Assembly (NCBI RefSeq): GCF_012641365.1
Contig: NZ_JABAIM010000001.1
Coordinates: 1,426,001-1,490,000, forward strand
Reading direction: 5' to 3'
Origin: Leeia aquatica
Lineage (GTDB): Bacteria; Pseudomonadota; Gammaproteobacteria; Burkholderiales; Leeiaceae
DNA length: 64,000 bases
Below the pieces are notes generated by a model. That model made no database searches, was not told the origin of the DNA, and saw only the letters and a program-made list of their open reading frames with translations. A program made the position numbers and the translations under genes. Below, piece by piece: positions 43,218 to 52,638 of this stretch. The number at the start of each line of letters is the position of its first letter. Positions within the stretch are counted from its first letter, which is position 1.

Positions 43218-43221
43218 TACT

Positions 43222-43749
43222 CTAGCGTTCGAGAATCCCTCTTACCTTGGCACCTCCCACCAGCGCTGTAGTGCACGGTTGGCCAGCCTCCCTACGGCGG
43301 ATTTTGTTTTGCAGTTGCATCAGACCGTAGAGCAAGGCCTCCGCGGTAGGGGGGCAGCCGGGGACGTAGATGTCGACCGGGACAATGCGGTCGGCGCCGC
43401 GCACCACCGAATAGGAATAGTGATAGTAACCGCCTCCGTTGGCGCAGGAGCCCATGGAGAGCACGTAACGCGGCTCGGCCATCTGGTCATACAGCCTGCG
43501 CAGCGCCGGGGCCATCTTGTTGGTGAGGGTGCCTGCGATGATCATCAGATCTGACTGGCGTGGCGTAGCGCGCGGGATCATGCCGAAGCGATCCATGTCG
43601 TAGCGCGCTGCCGCTGCGTGCATCATCTCTACTCCACAGCATGCCAGACCAAAGGTGAGGTACCACAGCGAGTGTTTGTTGGCGAGGTCGAACACCTGCT
43701 TGGTGGTGGTCAGCAGGTAGCCCTCTTTGAGGAACTGCTCGTCTTGCAT
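43222..43749 (-). CDS. nuoB: stand-alone NuoB-like NADH-quinone oxidoreductase subunit
   Basis: A 175-residue homologue of complex I subunit B, which carries iron-sulfur cluster N2. All four ligand cysteines are in place (C37 and C38 in [10 protein letters not shown]102 in [10 protein letters not shown]132 in VPGCPPT), and the core runs [28 protein letters not shown] are typical. No other nuo gene is near it, so it is an orphan paralogue rather than part of a nuo operon; its N-terminus ([13 protein letters not shown]) is unlike the usual start. The ATG at 43749 has GGAG 7 bases upstream. Its partner complex is unknown. Confidence 0.88.
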   Translation of the reverse strand: MQDEQFLKEGYLLTTTKQVFDLANKHSLWYLTFGLACCGVEMMHAAAARYDMDRFGMIPRATPRQSDLMIIAGTLTNKMAPALRRLYDQMAEPRYVLSMGSCANGGGYYHYSYSVVRGADRIVPVDIYVPGCPPTAEALLYGLMQLQNKIRRREAGQPCTTALVGGAKVRGILER

Positions 43750-43829
43750 GCTCATGCTCCGGTGTGTTGATCACCGAGCAGCATAAACAGCACTCAATTC
43801 ACCGTCTTGAATCAAAACGCCATCGCATA

Positions 43830-44750
43830 TCAGGCTTGATGACGATGGAAACGCACCCGATTCATGATGTCCTGCGTCTGAGTGGAGGGCATACGGAACG
43901 CCCAGAATGCGGGATCTTGTGCCAATTGCTGCCGAAACCGGCCCGGCGTTGTGCCGCAAAACTGGCTGAAGTCTCGGGTAAAATGCGCTTGATCGGCATA
44001 ACCTGCCGCTTGCGCCAGCTGCGCCAATGTGGGGCCATGGCCACGCTGCTGCATCAGCAGGCCCAACACCCGCGTGAAGCGGGCCAGCTGGCGGTAACGT
44101 TCTGGCGCCAGGCCAAACTGTTGTTGAAAGCGGCGTTCAAACTGGCGCAGGCTCCAGCCACAGTCACGCGCCAGTTGCAGCAAGGGCTGATTCAGCGCCC
44201 TCGCGCCCAGCTGGTCCAGCGGCGACAGGCGCTGCTGAGCAAAGCGTAGCTCCAGCTGTGCGATCAGCCGATCCTGCAACACCAGCAGCCGCTCCAGCGC
44301 CCCTTTTGCCTCACAGAGGGCCTCCAGCCACAGCGCTGTCTGCGCAACCCCCAACACCCCCTCCAGCGGCAGCAATTGGTCGGTCAACAGATCCGCCTGT
44401 ATATCAAACAGCCTTGAAATCTGGCCAGCATGAAAAGCCACCGCCAGCATCCAGTCTGCTTGTATGGATTGTGAGCGCCGACTGCGCAAGGTCGGACCAC
44501 TCAGCATGGCCTGCGGCAGAAAAGGCCCCAGACCGTCTTCCTGATAACGGATACCATGCGGCTGCCCGTGAAAAAACAACATCGGGAAAGGGGATGCGGG
44601 CAGCTGGTTGCCGTGCGCTTGCAGGTCAACCAGTACAAAGTACGCTACATAGGGGGCCAGTGCCGGGCCGGGCGGCACATACAGAGGCAGCGTCAAAGCC
44701 ACCCCAGCGGTGAGGGACGGCGCTGCGAGCAGCAAACCGTCCTCTGGCAT
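43830..44750 (-). CDS. AraC-family transcriptional regulator
   Basis: A 306-residue regulator with an N-terminal effector-type domain (about 1-190; FFHGQPHGIRYQ around residue 60) and a C-terminal double helix-turn-helix (about 190-290; LARDCGWSLRQFERRFQQQFGLAPERYRQL and AQAAGYADQAHFTRDF). The target genes are unknown. Its ATG overlaps the transaldolase stop by one base (TGATG), so it is translated with tal and may be an operon partner or simply adjacent. Confidence 0.88.
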   Translation of the reverse strand: MPEDGLLLAAPSLTAGVALTLPLYVPPGPALAPYVAYFVLVDLQAHGNQLPASPFPMLFFHGQPHGIRYQEDGLGPFLPQAMLSGPTLRSRRSQSIQADWMLAVAFHAGQISRLFDIQADLLTDQLLPLEGVLGVAQTALWLEALCEAKGALERLLVLQDRLIAQLELRFAQQRLSPLDQLGARALNQPLLQLARDCGWSLRQFERRFQQQFGLAPERYRQLARFTRVLGLLMQQRGHGPTLAQLAQAAGYADQAHFTRDFSQFCGTTPGRFRQQLAQDPAFWAFRMPSTQTQDIMNRVRFHRHQA

Positions 44751-45817
44751 CAGGCCACCAGCACCAGCAATTTGTCGAAGGCTTCATCAAACAGCTTAAG
44801 GCCCTCCTGCTGCAGTTGCTCGCCCAGCACATTCAGGTCCAGACCCGCCACCTGCAAGGCTGCCAGTTGCTTCCGCGCCTCGGTCAGACCCTCGCCCAGG
44901 CTGCTGCGGGCTTCGCCATGATCTGCAAAAGCGGCCAGCGTGGCATCGGGTACGGTATTGACCGTCTCGGCACCGATCAGCTCTTCCACATACAGCACGT
45001 CCCGGTATGCCGGGTTTTTGGTGCCGGTACTGGCCCACAGTGGCGTTTGCGGGTGGGCACCCTTGGCACGCAGGGCAGCAAAGCCCGTGCCGTGGAATCG
45101 ATCTTGCCAGACAGCATAGGCGTCCTTGGCGGCGGCAATAGCGATCCTGCCTTGCAGGGCTGCAGCATTGGCAGGCAGTGATTTGTCCACCAGGGTGTCC
45201 ACCCGGCTGATGAACACGCTGGCCACCGAGCGGATGTGGTCTACCGGCAGCCCGGCGTCCATGCGACGCTGCAGGCCACGCTGATAGGCAGCGAACACAT
45301 CCTCGACATGCTTGGGCGAGAACATCAGGGTGACGTTGACGTTGATACCATCGGCAATGGCATCTTCAAACGCCTGCACCCCGGCAGCGGTCGCCGGAAT
45401 CTTGATCATGGCGTTCGGCTGGCCGATTTCAGCCCACAGACGACGTGCCGCAGCCAACGTGCCAGCCGCATCGTGCGACAGGCGCGGTGACACTTCGAAA
45501 CTGACATAGCCCATCTCGCCCTTGCTGGCATCATACAGCGGACGCAACATTTGGCAGGCGGCCACCACATCCGGCAGTACCAGCAATTCAAAGCGGCGCT
45601 CGGCGTCCGGCTCAGTCTGTTTCAGACGGGCCAGGTCCGCCTGATAACCGGCATCCTTGCTGATGGCGTTATAGAAAATGGCCGGATTGGAGGTCACCCC
45701 CGCCACACCATCTTCATTGATCCAGCGGGCCAACTGGCCACTGGCCAGCAACTCACGCGACAGATTATCCAGCCACACCTGCTGACCCAGTTCTCGAATT
45801 CGGGCAATACGGCTCAT
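44750..45817 (-). CDS. tal: transaldolase
   Basis: A 355-residue transaldolase of the longer Neisseria/actinobacterial-type subfamily, transferring a dihydroxyacetone group in the non-oxidative pentose phosphate pathway. Motifs: GVTSNPAIF at about residues 40-48, YVSFEVSPRLSHD, PNAMIKIPAT with the Schiff-base Lys, and ASVFISRVDTLVD. ATG at 45817 with GGAG 8 bases upstream was chosen; an in-frame start 30 bases earlier adds unlikely residues. Divergent from the bepA-like gene. Confidence 0.93.
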   Translation of the reverse strand: MSRIARIRELGQQVWLDNLSRELLASGQLARWINEDGVAGVTSNPAIFYNAISKDAGYQADLARLKQTEPDAERRFELLVLPDVVAACQMLRPLYDASKGEMGYVSFEVSPRLSHDAAGTLAAARRLWAEIGQPNAMIKIPATAAGVQAFEDAIADGINVNVTLMFSPKHVEDVFAAYQRGLQRRMDAGLPVDHIRSVASVFISRVDTLVDKSLPANAAALQGRIAIAAAKDAYAVWQDRFHGTGFAALRAKGAHPQTPLWASTGTKNPAYRDVLYVEELIGAETVNTVPDATLAAFADHGEARSSLGEGLTEARKQLAALQVAGLDLNVLGEQLQQEGLKLFDEAFDKLLVLVA

Positions 45818-45941
45818 TTCCACACTCCGGTAGCACTCGTCACACACATTACGGCAATGTTCAGCACATTGCCCACTTCAGAACAGCCTGCACCGGGGGC
45901 CATGCATGGGAACTGTCTGGCAAAAAGGTTATCATATCAGA

Positions 45942-47381
45942 ATGAAACCACTGATTACTGCCCTTGTGGCCTGCTCGCTGCTGAGCGCACCGATCACCGC
46001 CCCGGTACACGCCAGTGGGGTACCCGATCTGGGGGATTCCGCACAGCAGGTTTTGTCACGCAAGGCAGAGCAAGCGCTGGGCGACAGCATCATGGCCGAG
46101 ATCCGCATGGACAGTGCGGTGATTGATGATGTCGAAGCCCGCGACTATCTGAACCGGTTAGGCAACCGGCTGGCTAGTGTCAGCAACGATAGGCACCAGC
46201 GCTTTGAATTCTTTGTGGTCAACGACGCGACCCTGAATGCCTTTGCTCTGCCGGGTGGCTATATCGGCGTGCATACCGGCCTGATTGCCACCACACAAAG
46301 CGAATCCGAGCTGGCGGCCGTGCTGAGCCACGAAATCGCCCACGTCACACAACGGCATATCTCCCGCTTTCTGGAAAAAGACCAGAATATGGGGATGGCC
46401 AGCCTCGCCTTGCTGGCCATCGGCATCCTGGCCGCCAGCAAAGGGGGGCCTGTGCCAGAGGCCGTCATCGCCACATCCCAGGCGCTGCAGATTCAAGGCA
46501 AGATCAATTTTACCCGCACCCATGAAACCGAGGCCGACAGTGTGGGCATGCAGTACCTGGCAGCAGCCGGGTTTGATCCACATGCCATGCCAGCCTTCTT
46601 CGGCCGCATGGAGAAGGCTGCCCGCGTTTATGGCGAGGGTGCGCCGGTGTATCTGCGCACCCACCCGCTGGAATCCACGCGCCTGGCGGAATCGGCCAAC
46701 CGGGCCGATCAGTATCCATACAAGCAGGTGGCGGAGTCGATCGAGTTTCATCTGGTTCGCGAACGTCTGCGTGCACTGAATGGCTCGGAGAGTACGCAGA
46801 TCAGCTACTTTGAGAATGCACTCAAAGAGCGCCGCTTCAATCTGGAAGCGGCCAGCCAATACGGCCTGGCCGTCGCCTTGCTACGAAATGGTCAGGCGGT
46901 TCGTGCCCAGCAGGCGCTGGACCAGGCGCGCAAGCAGCTGAAACACCCGATGCTGGAGAGCTTGGCCGCCGAGATCCTGATCAAGCAAGGCAAGCTGGAC
47001 GCGGCGGGCAAAGTCTATGAAACCGCCTTGTCCAATACCCCCAACCATGTGGGTCTGAACTACGGGCTGATCCGCTGCCGTCTGTTGCAAAAGCGGGCGG
47101 TCGATGCCGAACATCTGGCCAGTGCACAGATTGAAGCGCGCAGCAGCAATGGTCCTTTCTATGCGCTGCTGTCGGAAGCCTACGCACAGCAAGGCAACGA
47201 GGCCGCCGCGCGGCAAGCGCAGGCCGAGTTTTATTACCGCCAGGGGCAATTGAAAGAAGCCATCGTGCAGTTGCAGCTGGCTTTGCAGGTCAAGGGGCTG
47301 GATTTTTACCGACAGGCTGGCGTAGAGGCGCGGCTGAAAGAATGGCAGGCCGAGCAAGAGCTAATCAAGGCCAAGAGCTAA
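45942..47381 (+). CDS. bepA: BepA-like periplasmic M48 metalloprotease with TPR domain
   Basis: A 479-residue protein: signal peptide (1-24), M48 zinc peptidase domain with HEIAH around residues 127-131 and the third ligand in HETEADSVGMQY, then TPR repeats (about 290-479). In E. coli BepA assists or degrades misassembled outer-membrane proteins such as LptD with BamA. Start at ATG 45942 gives a normal signal peptide; an in-frame ATG at 45906 would add 12 residues. It is divergent from tal; a shared regulatory region of 124 bp separates them. Confidence 0.9.
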   Translation: MKPLITALVACSLLSAPITAPVHASGVPDLGDSAQQVLSRKAEQALGDSIMAEIRMDSAVIDDVEARDYLNRLGNRLASVSNDRHQRFEFFVVNDATLNAFALPGGYIGVHTGLIATTQSESELAAVLSHEIAHVTQRHISRFLEKDQNMGMASLALLAIGILAASKGGPVPEAVIATSQALQIQGKINFTRTHETEADSVGMQYLAAAGFDPHAMPAFFGRMEKAARVYGEGAPVYLRTHPLESTRLAESANRADQYPYKQVAESIEFHLVRERLRALNGSESTQISYFENALKERRFNLEAASQYGLAVALLRNGQAVRAQQALDQARKQLKHPMLESLAAEILIKQGKLDAAGKVYETALSNTPNHVGLNYGLIRCRLLQKRAVDAEHLASAQIEARSSNGPFYALLSEAYAQQGNEAAARQAQAEFYYRQGQLKEAIVQLQLALQVKGLDFYRQAGVEARLKEWQAEQELIKAKS

Positions 47382-47387
47382 GCAGAT

Positions 47388-48152
47388 CTACCGTGCGTGG
47401 CACACCGGGCAGGCCGGATCACGCGGCACCCGTATGCTGCGCCAGTCACCGCGCAGGCTGTCATACATCAGCAATCGCCCTACTGCGTCCGGGTCTAGCC
47501 CGCACAGACGCTTGATCGCCTCAGTAGCCTGCAGGGCGCCGATCACCCCCACCAGCGGAGACAGCACCCCAAAGGTGGCACACCGCTGTTCGCCGGTTTC
47601 GGCACCGGCCGGAAACAGGCAGTGGTAGCAGGGACTGTTGGCTTGCCGTACATCAAACACCACCAGCTGGCCTGCAAAGCCCAGGGCCGAACCGGAAACC
47701 AAGGGCTTGGCCGCTGCGACACAGGCTTGGTTGACCGCTTGTCGGGTAGCAAAGCGGTCACTGCAATCCAGTACCAGATCCACCGCAGACACCGCCGCCG
47801 CCAGGCTATCCGCAGCCAGATCCTGCGGCAACAGCTGCAATGTCAGCGCCGGGTTCAGTTGCTGCAGGTAGACTGCGGCTGACTGGGCCTTGTTCATGCC
47901 CACGCGGCTTTCGTGATGCACAATCTGCCGCTGCAGATTGGTCAGGTCGACCTGGTCACCGTCTGCCAAATGCAGAGCACCAATGCCACCGGCCGCCAGA
48001 TAGGGCGTCGCAGCTGAACCCAGCCCGCCCATCCCCACCACCAGCACCTTAGCCGCCAGCAGCTGCTGCTGGCCCTCAATACCCAGCTCCTCGAGCAGGA
48101 TGTGGCGAGAATAGCGTAGCAGCTGGCTATCGCTCAGCTCATTGGACGTCAT
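47388..48152 (-). CDS. moeB: molybdopterin-synthase adenylyltransferase MoeB/HesA/ThiF family
   Basis: A 254-residue E1-like adenylyltransferase. ATP-binding VLVVGMGGLGSAATPYLAAGG at residues 36-56, the ADGDQVDLTNLQRQ motif, and zinc ligands in PCYHCLF and PACPVCHA (CxxC twice). It adenylates the small protein MoaD (molybdopterin) or a ThiS-like sulfur carrier; neither is in this window, so which one is undecided. Its start overlaps the end of pilR by 14 bases. Confidence 0.9.
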   Translation of the reverse strand: MTSNELSDSQLLRYSRHILLEELGIEGQQQLLAAKVLVVGMGGLGSAATPYLAAGGIGALHLADGDQVDLTNLQRQIVHHESRVGMNKAQSAAVYLQQLNPALTLQLLPQDLAADSLAAAVSAVDLVLDCSDRFATRQAVNQACVAAAKPLVSGSALGFAGQLVVFDVRQANSPCYHCLFPAGAETGEQRCATFGVLSPLVGVIGALQATEAIKRLCGLDPDAVGRLLMYDSLRGDWRSIRVPRDPACPVCHAR

Positions 48153-49506
48153 CGTTCAATCCCAGACGTTCCATCCGGTAGCGCATGGCACGGAAGGTAA
48201 TCCCCAACAGTTTGGCTGCAGCGGTACGATTGAAGCGGGTACGCTGCAGTGCCTCCAGAATGGCCTCTTTCTCCACGCGGTCGAGATAATCCTGCAGCGG
48301 CCACTTGTCGCCCGCGCTGACGGGTGCCACCTCGGCAGACACCGCGGGGGACAGTTGCAGGTCCTGCTCCAGGATCTGCTCGCCATCGCACAAGGCCAGT
48401 GCACGCTCCAGAATATTCTCCAGTTCGCGCACATTGCCAGGGAAATCATAATGCACCAGCGCCTTGAGGGCGGCTTTGTCCAACCGTGGCTGGTGCATGC
48501 CGCTGGCACTGGCCAACCGCTCAAGCACCCTCAGGGTGATGGTTTCGATATCGTCACGCATGTCGCGCAAGGCCGGCATACGCAGTGCGATCACGTTCAG
48601 GCGGTAATACAAGTCCTGCCGGAAACGACCGGCCTCCACACAATCCGCCAGATTCTGGTGGGTGGCGCAGATGATGCGCACGTCGACACCCTCCTCCTGC
48701 GTGTTCCCCAGCTTGCGCACCTTCTTTTCCTGGATCACCCGCAGCAGCTTGACCTGCATGGCCAGCGGCAAGTCCGCCACTTCGTCGAGAAACAGGGTGC
48801 CGCCCTGTGCGGCATGGAAGAAACCGTCCCGGTCATCGTTGGCGCCAGTAAACGCGCCCTTGCGATAACCAAAGAACTCACTCTCCATCAGGTTCTCGGG
48901 AATGGCGCCACAGTTCACCGCGATGAAGGGCTTGTCACTGCGCGGACCCTGCTCGTGAATCATGCGCGCCGCCCGCTCCTTGCCGCTACCGGACTCGCCG
49001 CTGATGTAGACCGGTGCCAGGCTACGGGCCACCTTGTCGATCAACTGCCGCACTTGCTGAATGGCGGGCGAATCACCCAGCAGACCCTTGCTGACCTCAC
49101 CGCCCTTGATCACCTTGACCCGCGCGCCCTCCAGATTCAGCGCCGACTTGACCAAGGTGCGCAACTGCTCCAGAGATACTGGCTTGGAGAGGTAGTCAAA
49201 TGCGCCGGCCTTCAGGGCCGCCACCGCATTCTCGGTGCTGCCATAAGCGGTAATGACGGCTACTGGCACATCCCAGCCCTGCTCGGCAATCGCCTGCACA
49301 ATCTGCAGGCCCTCACCATCGGGCAGGCGCATGTCGGTGAGGCACAGATCAAAGCGCTGGTTGGACAAGGCGTTCAGCGCCTCGGCAACACTACCAGCTC
49401 GGCTGACCTGGATACCCATGCGCATCAGGGTCAGGTCCAGCAGCTCCAGCAGGTCCGGCTCATCGTCAATGATCAAGGCGTGAAAGGTATGCTTGCTTAC
49501 AGCCAT
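48139..49506 (-). CDS. pilR: sigma-54-dependent response regulator PilR
   Basis: A 455-residue NtrC-class regulator: receiver domain (LIIDDEPDLLELLD; phospho-Asp in LCLTDMRLPDG around residue 57), central AAA+ domain with Walker A SGESGSGKERAARMI, the sigma-54 contact loop GAFTGA, Walker B GGTLFLDEVADLP, and a C-terminal Fis-type HTH (RTRFNRTAAAKLLGITFRAMRYRMERLGL). It activates pilA transcription for type IV pili in other bacteria; no pilA lies in this window. Immediately downstream of pilS with 6 bases between. Confidence 0.93.
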   Translation of the reverse strand: MAVSKHTFHALIIDDEPDLLELLDLTLMRMGIQVSRAGSVAEALNALSNQRFDLCLTDMRLPDGEGLQIVQAIAEQGWDVPVAVITAYGSTENAVAALKAGAFDYLSKPVSLEQLRTLVKSALNLEGARVKVIKGGEVSKGLLGDSPAIQQVRQLIDKVARSLAPVYISGESGSGKERAARMIHEQGPRSDKPFIAVNCGAIPENLMESEFFGYRKGAFTGANDDRDGFFHAAQGGTLFLDEVADLPLAMQVKLLRVIQEKKVRKLGNTQEEGVDVRIICATHQNLADCVEAGRFRQDLYYRLNVIALRMPALRDMRDDIETITLRVLERLASASGMHQPRLDKAALKALVHYDFPGNVRELENILERALALCDGEQILEQDLQLSPAVSAEVAPVSAGDKWPLQDYLDRVEKEAILEALQRTRFNRTAAAKLLGITFRAMRYRMERLGLNDDVQ

Positions 49507-49512
49507 CGTGTT

Positions 49513-51063
49513 TTATCCATGGGTGGGCCCGGACAGTTCGAAAGTGACCCCCTGCTCAGCTGCCACATAGCGCAGTGTCGCGCCATTGGCCGCGCACAGC
49601 TCGCGTGCAATATAGAGGCCCAGCCCGGTACCGGTCGATCGTGTTGTGAAAAAGGGCTCAAACAACTGTGATTGCAATTCCGGCGGAATCGGAGGGCCAT
49701 CATTCCATAATGCCAGCCGCCAGACACCATCCACCTGTCCGATCTTCAGCTGAATGCAGCCTGGTTGCTGCGTGCAGTAGCGGATGGCGTTGCGACACAG
49801 GTTCCACAGGATCTGGTGCAAATGCTCACGGTCAAACGGCACCGTCAGCGCCTCTCCGGGCGGGCAAGCAAACCAGTCCGCAGCAATACCCTCTACCTGC
49901 ACAAACTGCTGCACAAACTCAGCCACAAACCGGTCCAGCACCACCGGGTCCGGCTTCATGCGATCGCGCCTGTTCAATTGCAGGACATCCTGCACAATCC
50001 GCTCCAGCCGGAACACATTGTCCGACACGATACGGTGCAGACGGTGCCGGGTCGCCTCGTCATTGTCTTCACTCAGCAATTCGTTGGCATGACCAATGGC
50101 CGACAGCGGATTACGGATTTCGTGGGCAATATTGGCGGTGAGCCGCCCCAGCGCGGCCAGCTTCATCTGCTGTGCCAGATGCTGCTGCTCGCGCGTGTCC
50201 TGCACATAAATCAAGGCGCCCGATACGCGATCGCCTGTCAGCGGCTTGATGCGCAAAGACACCAGCAGCTCCGAGGCCGGCACCGATACGGTCGCCTCCG
50301 TGGTGCCAAACTCCCGCCAGCGCTGCAGGGCCTCCACCAGAAAGGGCCACTCTTCCAGCGGGCGGCCGCTGATCGAATCCGGAACCCCCAGCAGGCGTAG
50401 CGCCTGCTGATTGTGGCTGAGCACCTGCCCTTCGGCCCCCACCACCAGCACGCCATCGTGCATGTCGCGGATGATGAGGCGATTGATATCTTCCTGTTTT
50501 GCCAAGGCCGTTGCGCGAACTTCAGCCAACAGCTCTTTCTCACGGGCATAGACGGCCAATCGGTGCGCCAGCCAGGCCACCGCAAAACAGGCGACCGACA
50601 GCATGGCCGCCTGGGCCAGGCTATCCATGCTGTCGGTCATCATCCCGCGCAGTGTTTCACCAGACAGCAAAACCAGACTGGCGATCGACGCATAGAAAAA
50701 ACTCATGCGCCCACGGCTGATCAACGCGGCGGCGGCCAGATAAGGCAGCAGCAACATGCCAAGGCCACTGCGCATGCCACCCGCCAGCCAAGTCAGCAGC
50801 CCAATGAAAAAGATGTCGCCCAGCACCTGCCCGGTCAGCACGTATTCAAAACGGGCCAGGCGCTGACGCGCCGCCAGCCCGGCAGCTACCGCAAACAGGG
50901 CATAACCTAACAGGGAGCCCAAATAGCCCGGGGGGGCCAGTCGGGGCGAATTGGCACTCAACGCGGAGGCCATCATCGCAAGGATGGCGATGATCAGCAG
51001 CCGGTAAAGGGAGAAATAGCCCAGCGAACGCCAGTGGCCCGGCGTGATGGCGGCAGACGACAT
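49513..51063 (-). CDS. pilS: sensor histidine kinase PilS
   Basis: A 516-residue membrane kinase with six N-terminal transmembrane helices (about 10-175), a PAS domain (about 185-295; GVLVVGAEGQVLSHN), a dimerisation/phospho-acceptor helix with His in NIAHEIRNPLSAIG (about 320-333) and the ATPase domain ending in FFTTRSTGTGLGLYIA. It matches PilS, the cognate kinase of PilR encoded next to it. PP0621-family and amiC genes lie immediately upstream on the same strand. Confidence 0.93.
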   Translation of the reverse strand: MSSAAITPGHWRSLGYFSLYRLLIIAILAMMASALSANSPRLAPPGYLGSLLGYALFAVAAGLAARQRLARFEYVLTGQVLGDIFFIGLLTWLAGGMRSGLGMLLLPYLAAAALISRGRMSFFYASIASLVLLSGETLRGMMTDSMDSLAQAAMLSVACFAVAWLAHRLAVYAREKELLAEVRATALAKQEDINRLIIRDMHDGVLVVGAEGQVLSHNQQALRLLGVPDSISGRPLEEWPFLVEALQRWREFGTTEATVSVPASELLVSLRIKPLTGDRVSGALIYVQDTREQQHLAQQMKLAALGRLTANIAHEIRNPLSAIGHANELLSEDNDEATRHRLHRIVSDNVFRLERIVQDVLQLNRRDRMKPDPVVLDRFVAEFVQQFVQVEGIAADWFACPPGEALTVPFDREHLHQILWNLCRNAIRYCTQQPGCIQLKIGQVDGVWRLALWNDGPPIPPELQSQLFEPFFTTRSTGTGLGLYIARELCAANGATLRYVAAEQGVTFELSGPTHG

Positions 51064-51066
51064 GTC

Positions 51067-51303
51067 TCAGCGTTCCGCAGTTGATCCCGACGGGCGGTGC
51101 TGGTCGCAGTAGAACTGACCATTGGCATACAGCGCCTCACGACGGGGCACATGTACACCGCAAGTGGTGCAGCGCACCGTCTCGATAGTCTGCTCAGGCG
51201 GCGGGACCGGGTGCTTCAGGGTGGGTGCGCCGGATTGCAGCAAACGCCGCACCAGCAGGTAGCCAATCACCCCCAGCATGGCAAACAACAGTAAACGCCC
51301 CAT
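51067..51303 (-). CDS. PP0621-family zinc-ribbon membrane protein
   Basis: A 78-residue protein with one N-terminal transmembrane helix (about 4-20) and a C-terminal zinc-ribbon-like pattern: RCTTCGVHVPRREALYANGQFYCDQHR, with CxxC and CDxH. It matches PP0621-type proteins, which usually lie beside pilS/pilR in proteobacteria and have no known function. ATG at 51303 with GGGAG upstream. Confidence 0.8.
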   Translation of the reverse strand: MGRLLLFAMLGVIGYLLVRRLLQSGAPTLKHPVPPPEQTIETVRCTTCGVHVPRREALYANGQFYCDQHRPSGSTAER

Positions 51304-51327
51304 GTCCTGCTCCCGCAACAGTCAGGG

Positions 51328-52638
51328 CTACAGTTTAGCCATTTTCGTGCGTGCCGTCGGCGGGTTTTTGACAAAGTAGCGGCGAATACCATTCACGATG
51401 GCCCGCGCCAGCTTGTCCTGATAGTCCTCATCGGTCAGCTTGGCTTCTTCCTCCGGGTTGGAGATGAAAGCCGTCTCGACCAGGATGGACGGAATATCCG
51501 GTGCCTTCAATACGGCAAAACCCGCCTGCTCGACACTGCCCTTGTGCAGACGGTTGATGCCCCCGATCTCGCCCAGCACCGCTTTGCCCAGCTTCAGGCT
51601 GTCGTTGATGGTAGCGGTCTGTGTGAGGTCAAACAGCGTGCGCTTGAGGTAGGGATCATCCACATTCATACTCACCCCGCCGATCAAGTCCGCCGCGTTC
51701 TCTTTCTTGGCGAGCCACTTGGCTGCGGTTGAGGTGGCACTAGTATCCGACAGGGCGAACACCGACGAACCTCGTGCCGACGGTGTCAGGAACGCATCGG
51801 CATGGATGGAAATAAACAGGTCTGCATCAATACGCCGGGCCTTGTGTACGCGCTCCGCCAGCGGCACAAAGAAATCATCATCACGGGTCAACGCCGCCCG
51901 CATATTGGGCTGCTCGTTGATCAGCTGGCGCAGGCGGCGGCCAATCGCCAGCGTCACCCGCTTCTCCTGCGTACCGCGGCTGCCAATCGCCCCCGGATCT
52001 TCCCCGCCATGGCCGGGGTCAATCATAACAGTCACCACCCGGCCTTTCAGCGGTGGCGGGTCATCCGCCCGGGTGGGTTCATTGGGGCGGGTATCCGGCT
52101 TGGTTTGCTGGACCGCAGCTTCATCCCGCTGCTTCTCCTGCAGCAGAGCCAACAGCGGGTCTGCCGGGTTTTCCGGGTACAGGTCCACCACCAAGCGATT
52201 ACCATACTCACCCACCGGGGCCAGCGTAAAGACCTGCGGCTTGACCGGCACCTTCAGTTCAAAAACCAGACGCACCGTACCGGGCTTGTTGTTACCGGCA
52301 CGCAAGAGCTTGATGTAGGGGTCACCGTCATTGACCTTGCCTGCCAGCTGCTGCAGAGGCCCACCCAAGTCGACCCCATTGATGTCGAGCACCAGACGTT
52401 CCGGGTCCTTGACGCTGAATGACTTGTAATCCAGCGGCTGTGAGGATTCCAGTGTGACCCGGGTATAGTCGCCAGCGGGCCACACCCGCACCGACAACAG
52501 GGCCGTCGCCGCCGCCTGACTGGGTCGCAAGGCCAGCAACAAGGCCGCGCCACTCCCCAACTGCAACAAACGGCGACGCGCCTGCCGTGCTTGCGGCAAG
52601 CGTTCTGTCAGCCAGCGAGAGGGAACCGGTTTAAACAT
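51328..52638 (-). CDS. amiC: N-acetylmuramoyl-L-alanine amidase AmiC
   Basis: A 436-residue periplasmic amidase: Tat-like signal peptide with ARRRLLQLGSG twin-arginine motif (about 20-32), AMIN domain (about 50-160), linker and amidase_3 catalytic domain (about 200-430). Zinc ligands lie in MIDPGHGGEDPG and the later FISIHADAF; ILVETAFISN contains the catalytic Glu. It splits peptidoglycan crossed at division and is activated by EnvC/NlpD-type proteins; an EnvC-like gene is at 7.4 kb. ATG with AGGAGCAGC upstream. Overlaps tsaE by 31 bases. Confidence 0.95.
   Translation of the reverse strand: MFKPVPSRWLTERLPQARQARRRLLQLGSGAALLLALRPSQAAATALLSVRVWPAGDYTRVTLESSQPLDYKSFSVKDPERLVLDINGVDLGGPLQQLAGKVNDGDPYIKLLRAGNNKPGTVRLVFELKVPVKPQVFTLAPVGEYGNRLVVDLYPENPADPLLALLQEKQRDEAAVQQTKPDTRPNEPTRADDPPPLKGRVVTVMIDPGHGGEDPGAIGSRGTQEKRVTLAIGRRLRQLINEQPNMRAALTRDDDFFVPLAERVHKARRIDADLFISIHADAFLTPSARGSSVFALSDTSATSTAAKWLAKKENAADLIGGVSMNVDDPYLKRTLFDLTQTATINDSLKLGKAVLGEIGGINRLHKGSVEQAGFAVLKAPDIPSILVETAFISNPEEEAKLTDEDYQDKLARAIVNGIRRYFVKNPPTARTKMAKL

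Noticed and set aside
45619-45630. TTCAGACGG similar to a Neisseria DNA-uptake sequence
   Set aside because: Only a partial match, inside the tal coding region, and single; no repeated uptake sequences were seen elsewhere.
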